A DNA stretch of 6,187 nt, taken from positions 1-6,187 of the forward strand of contig JAFDZJ010000120.1 in the NCBI GenBank assembly GCA_018266965.1, in the 5' to 3' direction. A model generated the notes under the pieces. That model ran no database searches. It saw only the letters and a program-made list of their open reading frames with translations, and had not been told where the DNA came from. A program made the position numbers and the translations under genes. Below, piece after piece: positions 1-5,865 of the stretch. How positions within the stretch are numbered: position 1 is the stretch's first letter; the number at the start of each line of letters is the position of its first letter. The stretch is from Bacteroidota bacterium (lineage in GTDB: Bacteria; Bacteroidota; Bacteroidia; Flavobacteriales; Weeksellaceae).

Positions 1-474
1 AAGAACCTCTTTTGTCTCATTAATGATTTTCCAGTCCAAACGAGGTGGAATTTCTTCAAATTGACAAATCTTACTTGATACTAAATTTTGCCGAACCAAA
101 CTATCACTTTTAGATTTTTTCAACACTATCCCCGACCATAATGGCTTATGACGAAGTAATAGATTAACTTCTTTTGCACCGGCATAACCTTGCTGCGTAA
201 ACACTTGGGTTAAAGAGTCCAACTTAAGCTTTTCCTCATCAACAAACTTAGAAAAATTATGTCCTATTTGTAAAACACAGATAGATTTGTATGTTTTTGC
301 TAAAGAATTAACTTTATCATTACTTGAGAATTGATAATAAATATTTATATCACTGTTTTCAAACAACTTACTGGTTGCATCATTCTTATTTATTTTAAAG
401 ACTTTTGATAATTTGACTTCTTGAGAAAATAATAAGGTTGATATAAAAGTAAAAACTACAATAATATATTTCAT
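1..474 (-). CDS. GLPGLI family secreted protein, N-terminal part (C-terminus outside window)
   Basis: An open frame runs on the minus strand from ATG at 474 to the window edge with no stop, giving 158 residues. Residues 1-18 (MKYIIVVFTFISTLLFSQ) form a typical Flavobacteriia signal peptide ending in FSQ, so export across the inner membrane is expected. The rest fits the Bacteroidota GLPGLI (Porph_ging) family: the SKFVDEEKLKLDSL segment (residues 75-88) resembles the family's 'SxF..(D)S' region, and EEIPPRLDWKIINETKEVL (140-158) matches the conserved stretch that normally precedes 'GYKCQKA' and, later, the name-giving GLPGLI motif. Those downstream motifs lie outside the window and were not seen. 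The family's function is unknown. It follows the 105-aa secreted protein gene by 32 nt on the same strand, so the two are probably co-transcribed. The frame is clean with no sign of decay. Confidence 0.85.
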   Translation of the reverse strand, partial: MKYIIVVFTFISTLLFSQEVKLSKVFKINKNDATSKLFENSDINIYYQFSSNDKVNSLAKTYKSICVLQIGHNFSKFVDEEKLKLDSLTQVFTQQGYAGAKEVNLLLRHKPLWSGIVLKKSKSDSLVRQNLVSSKICQFEEIPPRLDWKIINETKEVL

Positions 475-506
475 GAAAAAGTAATTAGAATATTAACATT
501 CAGAAA

Positions 507-824
507 TTAAACAAAACCTGCGGATTGTTGGTTAGCAGTTGCCTGTGCTCCTCTACATTTCTGCTCACTAAAAAAAGCAATATCATTTTGAAACGCTTTC
601 AAACCAGCCAAATCATCTGTATAATGATTTAAATCCAAAAAATACTGCTGCCCACAGCCAGAATCAATTGCAATCCAAGTATGATTATCTACCAACAAGG
701 TATTCATGATTACCAATTCTTTACCGTTTTCAGAACTTATTATACAAATGTTTTTTACACTTTGTTCTTTTGCACTCATCAATCCTGCAACTCCTATGGT
801 TGCTACTAAAAATAATTTTCTCAT
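507..824 (-). CDS. Small secreted protein of unknown function (105 aa)
   Basis: A complete minus-strand ORF starts at ATG 824. Residues 1-18 (MRKLFLVATIGVAGLMSA) make a classic Sec signal peptide: basic n-region RK, hydrophobic core, and a likely signal peptidase I site after LMSA. The mature part (about 87 aa) has three cysteines at residues 27, 57 and 90, an aromatic/acidic central stretch (YFLDLNHYTDDL, 61-72) and a polar tail rich in Q/A/S. There is no lipobox and no transmembrane helix after the signal. I do not recognise a domain; short proteins with a similar 'MKKLxLVAxxGVAGLxSA' leader are common in Flavobacteriia, so this may belong to such a hypothetical family. It is the first gene of a probable two-gene unit with the GLPGLI gene, and its upstream region holds a hexanucleotide repeat. 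The signal peptide and the compact spacing make it credible as a real gene. Confidence 0.75.
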   Translation of the reverse strand: MRKLFLVATIGVAGLMSAKEQSVKNICIISSENGKELVIMNTLLVDNHTWIAIDSGCGQQYFLDLNHYTDDLAGLKAFQNDIAFFSEQKCRGAQATANQQSAGFV

Positions 825-857
825 AACTTTTTATTTATATTGGTTAATGAGGCTAAA

Positions 858-881
858 TTAAAATTAAAATTAAAATTAAAA
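858..881. repeat. Hexanucleotide tandem repeat (TTAAAA)x4
   Basis: Four perfect copies of TTAAAA occupy 858-881, with partial unit sequence on the left (AAA at 855-857). The repeat lies 34-57 nt upstream of the start codon of the minus-strand secreted protein gene, so on that strand (as TTTTAA units) it falls in the leader or near the promoter. Copy-number change would alter spacing by 6 nt per unit. Whether the number varies cannot be seen from one sequence. Confidence 0.85.
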
Positions 882-886
882 CTGTG

Positions 887-894
887 CAAATTTT
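887..894 (-). promoter_or_regulatory. Possible -7 box of the secreted protein / GLPGLI unit
   Basis: Read on the minus strand this is AAAATTTG, one mismatch from the Bacteroidota -7 consensus TAnnTTTG. It would start transcription close to the hexanucleotide repeat, leaving a leader of roughly 55 nt. No good TTTG -33 element exists at the right distance (a TTTG at 909-906 is only 11 nt away), so the call is weak. Confidence 0.25.
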
Positions 895-913
895 TGTTTG
901 AAAAACAAATAAA

Positions 914-932
914 TTTAACATACTTTAACATA
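914..932. repeat. Direct repeat TTTAACATA, 10-bp period
   Basis: TTTAACATA occurs at 914-922 and again at 924-932, separated by one base, so the two copies are 10 bp apart, about one helical turn. They lie about 20 bp upstream of the weak -7 box of the minus-strand unit, where a -33 element or an activator site would sit. In such AT-rich DNA this may be chance. Confidence 0.4.
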
Positions 933-1001
933 TTGCTGAGTTAAATAACCACGGCGTTCGTATTTAAAACTTTGTAAGTCTATGATTTTTATAATCTTAT
1001 T

Positions 1002-1043
1002 CTTTTGTCTTGAAACAAAAGTTTCGGCGTAACAAAACAAAAG
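1002..1043. repeat. Inverted repeat CTTTTGT/ACAAAAG plus an extra ACAAAAG copy
   Basis: CTTTTGT (1002-1008) and ACAAAAG (1015-1021) form a perfect 7-bp inverted repeat around a 6-nt loop; ACAAAAG recurs at 1037-1043. The wider sequence (CTTTTGTCTTGAAACAAAAG, then AACAAAAGAAC-like bases) resembles a short dispersed element that I recall from intergenic regions of Flavobacteriia genomes; that resemblance is from memory and unverified. Confidence 0.45.
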
Positions 1044-1049
1044 AACTAA

Positions 1050-1075
1050 AAGCCAACGGTTTAAACTGTGGGCTT
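1050..1075. repeat. Imperfect 26-bp palindrome centred on GTTTAAAC
   Basis: The two halves AAGCCAACGGTTT and AAACTGTGGGCTT are complementary apart from an A/G mismatch (1055/1070) and a G/T pair (1058/1067), and the centre GTTTAAAC (1059-1066) is a perfect palindrome. It is followed on the plus strand by a T-rich run (1079-1095). It could be a protein-binding site, half of a dispersed repeat, or a hairpin; no gene ends just upstream on the plus strand, so a terminator role is not supported. Confidence 0.5.
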
Positions 1076-1194
1076 CACATTTTTATATTTTTTTAATAGA
1101 ATCGACGAATGTTATTTCAAAACTTGGAATCAGAAGCCAAAAAATGAAGAAACAACATTGTAATAATATTTTTTTTAAATGGAACACCGTTTTA

Positions 1195-1230
1195 TTTGCC
1201 CTAAAAAAGAAAATAGTTTGTGTATTTTTG
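1195..1230 (+). promoter_or_regulatory. Bacteroidota-type promoter for the ABC exporter
   Basis: TATTTTTG at 1223-1230 matches the -7 consensus TAnnTTTG exactly. A TTTG at 1195-1198 lies 24 nt upstream of it, slightly more than the usual spacing for the -33 element. Transcription would begin around 1236, about 50 nt before the ATG at 1285. This placement is the main reason for preferring 1285 over the in-frame ATG at 1144. Confidence 0.65.
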
Positions 1231-1284
1231 CACAATCAAATCATACGAAAACAAATACTTTATTATTCATTCTTTTATAATACT

Positions 1285-2937
1285 ATGAATGCACTGAAAA
1301 CGCTCAATCCCTATTTTTGGAAACATAAGTTGATGTTGTTTTGGGGGTTATTATTCATTGTTGCGAGTAATTTTTTTAATATTTACAAAGTACAATTCAT
1401 TGGGAAATCAGTGGACGAAATTTCTAAAAACTTACTAGGAGGTATCAACAAAACTGTACTCATCAATGTAGCTATTATCATTGTATCATCTATACTTACT
1501 GGTTTTTTTACTTTTATGATGCGACAAACCATCATTGTAAGCTCTAGAAGAATAGAATATGAATTGAAAAATAAAATCTACAACCAATACCAATCACTTT
1601 CTTTTTCGGAATACAAAAAAACAACCATTGGCGACCTTATGAATAGATTGAGCGAAGATGTTGTTGCGGTAAGAATGTACCTAGGACCCGGAGTAATGTA
1701 TGTTTTCAACCTAGCTATATTGGTTATTATTACCGCAGTATATATGCTGAAAACCAACGCTTCTATGATGCTGTGGACACTTATCCCATTGCCAATATTG
1801 TCTTTTGCCATCTACAAAATAAGTTCCATAATCAACAGGAAATCAAAAATTGTACAGAAAAGTCAATCGGCAATTTCCACTTTTGTACAAGACAGTTTTT
1901 CGGGAATTAGGGTCATCAAATTTTTTGCAAAAGAAAACTATATAGAGAAAAATTATGGTCAAAAAGTTGCAGACTATCAAAAAAAAGCATTGGATTTGGC
2001 AAGTGTGGAGGCTTACTTTTACACTATCATACTTTTTGTAATAGGATTGCTAAATGTTGCCATACTATATATAGGTGGGGAAAAATATATTGCCGGCGAA
2101 CTGAAAGTGGGAGCAATTGTGGACTTTTTCATGTACATCAATATACTTATCTGGCCTTTTTCCATGGTAGGTTGGGTAACTTCCGTCAATCAAAGAGCAG
2201 AAGCATCTATGCAAAGAATAAATGAATTTTTGGATAAAAAATCGGAAATCCAAAATCACAATTTGGACAACTATGCTATAAAAGGAGAAATAGAATTTAG
2301 AAATGTTTCCTACACCTATCCCAATACAGGAATAAAAGCTATCAACAACCTTAGTTTTGTTGTAAAAGCTGGAGAAAGCCTAGCAATAATGGGAAAAACA
2401 GGAAGTGGAAAAACAACAATTGCATTACTACTGTGCAGATTAATTGATCCTTCGGAAGGTCAAATTTTGGTGGACGGAAAAAATCTGAAAGACCATAATC
2501 TCGGATTATACAGAGAAGCAATAGGTTATATTCCGCAAGAAAGTTTTTTGTTTTCCGATACTATTGCCAACAATATTGGTTTCGCATCGGAGCAACCCGA
2601 TTTGGAAAAAATAATATCCTACGCAAAAAAAGCAGATGTTCATAAAAACATTATTCATTTCAAAGACCAGTACAACACTATGGTCGGAGAAAGAGGAGTA
2701 ATGCTTTCCGGTGGACAAAAACAGAGGATATGTATAGCAAGAGCTTTCATAAAAGAGCCGAAAATTCTTTTGTTTGATGACGCTCTTTCTGCATTGGATA
2801 CAGAAACCGAGGAAAATATCTTGCAAAATATATCTTCAGAACTTAGTAAAAAGACCTCTATCATAATTTCTCACAGATTATCCAGTACAAAATACGCCGA
2901 TAAAATACTGAACCTGAACGAGGTACAAAAAAATTAA
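1285..2937 (+). CDS. ABC exporter half-transporter (fused membrane and ATPase domains)
   Basis: This 550-aa protein joins a type-I exporter membrane domain (about residues 1-315, with about six hydrophobic segments near 16-38, 57-79, 133-153, 160-180, 243-265 and 276-298) to an ATP-binding domain from about 335. Visible motifs are A-loop Tyr345, Walker A GKTGSGKTT (370-378), Q-loop Gln418 in GYIPQESFLFSDT, signature LSGGQ (474-478), Walker B ILLFDD (494-499), D-loop SALD (502-505) and switch His530. It should dimerise in the inner membrane and export a substrate that the sequence does not reveal; MdlA/YheI-type multidrug exporters are the closest familiar group. The Walker B catalytic position is Asp499 rather than Glu, as in some members of that group. 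The chain ends 20 residues after the switch His, about 30-40 residues earlier than usual. The start at 1285 (MNALKTLNPYFWKHK) was chosen because the 47 upstream codons contain the promoter and do not look like an exporter N-terminus. Confidence 0.9.
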   Translation: MNALKTLNPYFWKHKLMLFWGLLFIVASNFFNIYKVQFIGKSVDEISKNLLGGINKTVLINVAIIIVSSILTGFFTFMMRQTIIVSSRRIEYELKNKIYNQYQSLSFSEYKKTTIGDLMNRLSEDVVAVRMYLGPGVMYVFNLAILVIITAVYMLKTNASMMLWTLIPLPILSFAIYKISSIINRKSKIVQKSQSAISTFVQDSFSGIRVIKFFAKENYIEKNYGQKVADYQKKALDLASVEAYFYTIILFVIGLLNVAILYIGGEKYIAGELKVGAIVDFFMYINILIWPFSMVGWVTSVNQRAEASMQRINEFLDKKSEIQNHNLDNYAIKGEIEFRNVSYTYPNTGIKAINNLSFVVKAGESLAIMGKTGSGKTTIALLLCRLIDPSEGQILVDGKNLKDHNLGLYREAIGYIPQESFLFSDTIANNIGFASEQPDLEKIISYAKKADVHKNIIHFKDQYNTMVGERGVMLSGGQKQRICIARAFIKEPKILLFDDALSALDTETEENILQNISSELSKKTSIIISHRLSSTKYADKILNLNEVQKN

Positions 2938-2989
2938 TTTTTATTTTTAATTAATACATTATTTTTCTGTTCAGTTCGGATAATTCTTT

Positions 2990-2997
2990 TATATTTG
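2990..2997 (+). promoter_or_regulatory. Bacteroidota-type -7 box upstream of the PUR-like gene
   Basis: TATATTTG matches TAnnTTTG exactly and lies 29 nt before the ATG at 3027. A clear TTTG -33 box is absent; the nearest candidate is TTCTG at 2965-2969, 20 nt upstream. The start of transcription would be near 3004, giving a short leader of about 23 nt. It indicates that this gene is transcribed independently of the exporter. Confidence 0.6.
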
Positions 2998-3026
2998 TTT
3001 GATAAGTATTTTTAAAACCCACAACG

Positions 3027-3362
3027 ATGAGTGATTACAAAGAACGCCAAGAAAACGAAATCTTTACAAAGGTGCTGAAAGCAGGAAGAAGAACCTATTT
3101 TTTCGATGTTAGAGAGACCAAAGCAGGAGATTATTATCTTACAATTACAGAAAGTAAAAAGAATTTTAATGATAGTGGAGAAGCTACATTCGAAAAACAT
3201 AAAATCTATCTTTACAAAGAAGATTTCAAAAGTTTTCAGGAAATGTTCCAAGAGTCCACAGATTTCATCATCAGTTCCAAAGGCGAAGATGTGATTTCTG
3301 AAAGACACGAAAAAGACTACAAAAGTAGATCTTTCACTATAGAAAACGAGGACGAGATATAA
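3027..3362 (+). CDS. PUR-like nucleic-acid-binding protein (DUF3276 family)
   Basis: A complete 111-aa cytoplasmic protein, the normal length for the Bacteroidota DUF3276 family, which is related to the PUR-alpha fold and to Borrelia BpuR. The core reads as PUR-repeat-like beta strands and a helix: IFTKVLKAGRRTYFFDVRET (12-31), then DYYLTITESKK (35-45), FEKHKIYLYKEDFKSFQEMF (55-74) and a charged tail. Family knowledge suggests binding of single-stranded DNA or RNA, probably as a dimer; the target in this organism is unknown. Translation starts at the only suitable ATG after the promoter at 2990-2997. The gene stands alone: 89 nt after the exporter and followed within 25 nt by a strong hairpin terminator. 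Its C-terminal 25 residues (ISERHEKDYKSRSFTIENEDEI region) are highly charged and likely flexible. Confidence 0.85.
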   Translation: MSDYKERQENEIFTKVLKAGRRTYFFDVRETKAGDYYLTITESKKNFNDSGEATFEKHKIYLYKEDFKSFQEMFQESTDFIISSKGEDVISERHEKDYKSRSFTIENEDEI

Positions 3363-3386
3363 CAACAAGCAATCCTCCAAAAAAAT

Positions 3387-3417
3387 AAAAGTCGTAGTCT
3401 GTGGATTACGACTTTTT
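3387..3417 (+). terminator. Rho-independent terminator after the PUR-like gene
   Basis: AAAAGTCGTAGTC (3387-3399) pairs with GATTACGACTTTT (3404-3416) around a TGTG loop, a 13-bp stem with one G-T pair, closed by a T run to 3417. It starts 24 nt after the stop codon. On the minus strand the same hairpin is followed by TTTTATTTTTTTGG, so it could also stop antisense transcription. Confidence 0.85.
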
Positions 3418-3541
3418 GGTTATAATAACTATCCATATTAGAAAAAATCTGTCCCAACATATAATTGTATTTTGGAAAAAAAATATTATTGCCATTAAAA
3501 AAATCCATCATTCTACTATTTCGCAACCCATTCGATTTTAG

Positions 3542-3549
3542 TAATTTTG
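3542..3549 (+). promoter_or_regulatory. Bacteroidota-type -7 box upstream of hutG
   Basis: TAATTTTG matches TAnnTTTG exactly and ends 22 nt before the hutG start codon. The -33 position holds only TTTCG (3519-3523, spacer 18 nt), so this element is imperfect. Predicted transcription start is near 3556, a very short leader. It probably drives hutG together with the dehydrogenase gene. Confidence 0.55.
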
Positions 3550-3571
3550 AATAATCAAACAACAATAAATA

Positions 3572-4495
3572 ATGATGCAAAATATCTGGAACGGAAGGTT
3601 CGATGGCGAGAGTGAAGAATATCTTAGGATATTCCAAAAAGTTGATTTTCCAAAAGATTACCAAAATATACTATCAACAGATTTCGCACTTCATGGCTTC
3701 GCCGTGGACGAAGGTGTGAAAAGAAACAAAGGAAGAGTTGGAGCAAAAAATGCCCCAGACATCATTAGAAAAAATATGAGCAACTTCCCTATCCAAAGAG
3801 AAAATTTCAGACTACTGGACTTTGGAAACATTTATTGTGAAGATGAACATTTGGAAAACTCACAAAACAAATTGGCAGAGAATATTGAAAAAGTCCTGCT
3901 GAAAAATGCAAAATCTTTGGTATTAGGAGGTGGACACGAAGTTACTTTTGCTCACTATTCCGGAATTAGAAAAGCATTTCCAAATGCTAAAATTGGCATC
4001 ATAAACTTCGATGCTCATTTTGACAACAGAGAGCCAGATCCGAAAATTGGCCCTTCTTCCGGAACTGGTTTTTGGCAAATAGCACAAGAGGGAAATTTTC
4101 AATCCTTACATATCGGAATTCAAAAAAATTCCAATACAAAAAAATTATTCCAAACCGCAGAACAATTTGGCATGGAATACATTATGAGCGATGCTCTCTT
4201 TCATGAAAACATACCACAACTTTTAGACAAAATCGACGATTTTATTTCCAAGGTAGATGTTGTTTATCTCACAATTTGTATGGATGTTTTCAATGCTGCT
4301 ATCGCTCCGGGCGTTTCTGCTGCTGCATACAACGGTATATTTGCAGATATTACTTTTTTGTCGCTGTACAGACATATTTTGAAACACAAAAAAATGATGG
4401 CTTTGGATGTAGCTGAAGTCAATCCGGAATTTGACATACAAGAAAGAACAGCAAGATTGGCTGCCAGTTTGGCAAATGAATGGTTGATGATTTAA
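3572..4495 (+). CDS. hutG: Formimidoylglutamase (ureohydrolase family)
   Basis: The 307-aa product matches the arginase/agmatinase/formiminoglutamase fold and the usual HutG length. HutG hydrolyses N-formimidoyl-L-glutamate to L-glutamate and formamide, the last step of one histidine degradation route, in the cytoplasm with two Mn ions. Visible features are the N-terminal DEGVKRNKGRVGAKNAPDII (46-65), typical of HutG; metal motif GGGHE (His122); NFDAHFDNR (Asp147, His149, Asp151); SSGTGFWQI (162-170), the formiminoglutamase version of the substrate loop; ICMDVFNAAIAPGVSA (235-250); and DVAEVNP (Glu282). In the normally DxD metal motif the first Asp is replaced by Cys236 while Asp238 is kept. 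Two overlapping ATGs (3572, 3575) make the exact start uncertain by one codon. It is followed after 30 nt by an aldehyde dehydrogenase gene, probably in one operon. No hutH, hutU or hutI is in view. Confidence 0.88.
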   Translation: MMQNIWNGRFDGESEEYLRIFQKVDFPKDYQNILSTDFALHGFAVDEGVKRNKGRVGAKNAPDIIRKNMSNFPIQRENFRLLDFGNIYCEDEHLENSQNKLAENIEKVLLKNAKSLVLGGGHEVTFAHYSGIRKAFPNAKIGIINFDAHFDNREPDPKIGPSSGTGFWQIAQEGNFQSLHIGIQKNSNTKKLFQTAEQFGMEYIMSDALFHENIPQLLDKIDDFISKVDVVYLTICMDVFNAAIAPGVSAAAYNGIFADITFLSLYRHILKHKKMMALDVAEVNPEFDIQERTARLAASLANEWLMI

Positions 4496-4525
4496 CAAAT
4501 ATTCGGAAATTAATTTATATTTAAA

Positions 4526-5821
4526 ATGGACAACAATACTTTATACAAAATACAAAATGCTCATCTACAACATGAAAAATGGAAAGAATTAAGTTTTGAT
4601 AAAAGACAAAAATATCTTCTCCAACTTTCCAATCTATTGAGAGCAAAAAAAGAAGAATTGGGAGTAATAATAACCCAAGATATGCACAAACCTATTTCAC
4701 AAGCCATTGCCGAAATAGAAAAATGTGCCGGGCTTTGCGAGTATTATGCCAAAATTGGAAATGTATTACAAATTGAAAAAATAAAAACAGAGTCCGAAAT
4801 TTCCGAAGTCCACCATGATTCCATGGGAGTAATTTTAGGAATAATGCCTTGGAACTATCCTTTTTGGCAAGTACTACGGTTTGCCATTCCTACCCTATTA
4901 GCAGGAAATGCAGTCGTAATGAAACACGCTTCCAATTGTACTAATAGTGGTAATGCTATACAAAAATTATTGGAAGAAGCAGGTTTTCCGAAAGACCTCT
5001 TTCAACATCTGGAAATAGGACACACGGAGGTAGAAAATTGTATCGCCAATCCTTTGATAAAAGGTGTTAGCATAACAGGTAGTGAAGAAGCCGGAAGAAA
5101 AATCGCATCATTGGCAGGACAAAATCTCAAAAAATGCGTATTGGAACTCGGTGGCAACGATGCCTTCATAGTACTAGAAGATGCCGACCTAGAAAAAGCA
5201 GCAATAGCAGCAGCACAAGCCAGATTGCAAAATTGCGGACAAACTTGTGTGGCAGGGAAAAGATTTATTATTCATAAAAAAATATATGATGATTTCTTGA
5301 ATTTAATGGTAAATGCTTTTCAAAAATATTCTCCAAAAGATGCTATGGATAGCACGACTACCTTTGCAGGAATGGCAAGGGAAGATCTAGCACAAGAACT
5401 AGAAAAGCAATATACTGTTGCCATAGAAAACGGTGCAGAAATTATCCTTCCACTTTTGCGAATAGACCAACAATCCTTCCAACCTGGATTGCTGAAAATG
5501 AACGAAAACAATCCTATTGCCGATCAAGAATTGTTCGGACCACTTGCGATGGTATTTTTGGCTAATGACAATCTGGACGCTTTGCGAATTGCCAACAACA
5601 CCTCTTTTGGATTGGCAAATGCCGTTTTCACACAGGATAAAGATATGGCAATCTATTTTGCAAATAATTTGGAAAGCGGTAGTGTTGCCATCAATCAGGT
5701 TTTCAAATCCGATGTGAGGTTGCCGTTTAGTGGAAGAAAAAATTCCGGTTTCGGCACAGAACTTTCGGAAAGAGCCGTGCTAGAATTCACTTCTACAAAG
5801 ACCATTGTTGGTGGATTTTAA
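4526..5821 (+). CDS. NAD(P)-dependent aldehyde dehydrogenase, succinate-semialdehyde type
   Basis: A 431-aa member of the aldehyde dehydrogenase superfamily, closest in pattern to the Sad/YneI branch of succinate-semialdehyde dehydrogenases. It should oxidise an aldehyde, plausibly succinate semialdehyde to succinate, in the cytoplasm. Visible residues: oxyanion Asn110 in MPWNYPFWQVLRFA, cofactor Lys133 in VMKHAS, Rossmann GSEEAG (185-190), general base Glu207 in LELGGNDAF, nucleophile Cys241 in NCGQTCVAGKRF, and Glu335 in ELFGPL. The C-terminal FSGRKNSGFGTELS (401-414) is also typical. It starts directly with a KWKELSFDKRQKYL-like helix and lacks the usual leading 'INPATGE' strand segment of about 25 residues; a TAA 18 nt upstream in frame rules out a longer start. 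It lies 30 nt after hutG with no clear promoter in the gap, so co-transcription is likely. Substrate is inferred from family resemblance only. Confidence 0.88.
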   Translation: MDNNTLYKIQNAHLQHEKWKELSFDKRQKYLLQLSNLLRAKKEELGVIITQDMHKPISQAIAEIEKCAGLCEYYAKIGNVLQIEKIKTESEISEVHHDSMGVILGIMPWNYPFWQVLRFAIPTLLAGNAVVMKHASNCTNSGNAIQKLLEEAGFPKDLFQHLEIGHTEVENCIANPLIKGVSITGSEEAGRKIASLAGQNLKKCVLELGGNDAFIVLEDADLEKAAIAAAQARLQNCGQTCVAGKRFIIHKKIYDDFLNLMVNAFQKYSPKDAMDSTTTFAGMAREDLAQELEKQYTVAIENGAEIILPLLRIDQQSFQPGLLKMNENNPIADQELFGPLAMVFLANDNLDALRIANNTSFGLANAVFTQDKDMAIYFANNLESGSVAINQVFKSDVRLPFSGRKNSGFGTELSERAVLEFTSTKTIVGGF

Positions 5822-5865
5822 AATAGAAATTATTGTAACGACGACTTTTTTTAAATATTTAGAAA

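Larger units (their letters stand above)
825..1284. other. Divergent intergenic region, 460 nt, no supported gene
   Basis: This stretch separates the minus-strand secreted protein gene from the plus-strand ABC exporter gene. It holds a (TTAAAA)4 repeat, a pair of TTTAACATA direct repeats, two palindromic segments near 1002-1075 and the exporter's promoter at 1195-1230. A frame open from 1144 continues into the exporter, but its first 47 codons encode a Lys/Phe/Ile-rich peptide unlike an exporter N-terminus and span the promoter, so I treat them as non-coding. No tRNA or other known RNA was recognised. Confidence 0.65.

Noticed and set aside
1578..1811. Minus-strand open frame of 77 codons inside the ABC exporter gene
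   Set aside because: It lies wholly within a well-supported gene in the antisense direction and its product has no recognisable features.
2506..2864. Two overlapping minus-strand open frames inside the ATPase domain
   Set aside because: They are antisense to conserved Walker and signature motifs; their composition is explained by the codon pattern of the real gene.
2930..2960. Weak AT-only inverted repeat (ATTAA/TTAAT) after the ABC exporter as a terminator
   Set aside because: The stem is about 5 A-T pairs, too unstable, and such matches are expected by chance in this AT-rich spacer.
3012..3380. 122-codon minus-strand frame covering the PUR-like gene
   Set aside because: It mirrors the whole PUR-like gene, is rich in Phe/Cys/Ser as expected from antisense reading, and spans the promoter region of the real gene.
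3317..3664. 115-codon minus-strand frame across the terminator and hutG promoter
   Set aside because: It runs through a strong hairpin terminator and into the hutG coding start, and the product has no family resemblance.
5517..5717. 66-codon plus-strand frame inside the aldehyde dehydrogenase
   Set aside because: Alternative frame of a conserved catalytic domain; no independent start signals.
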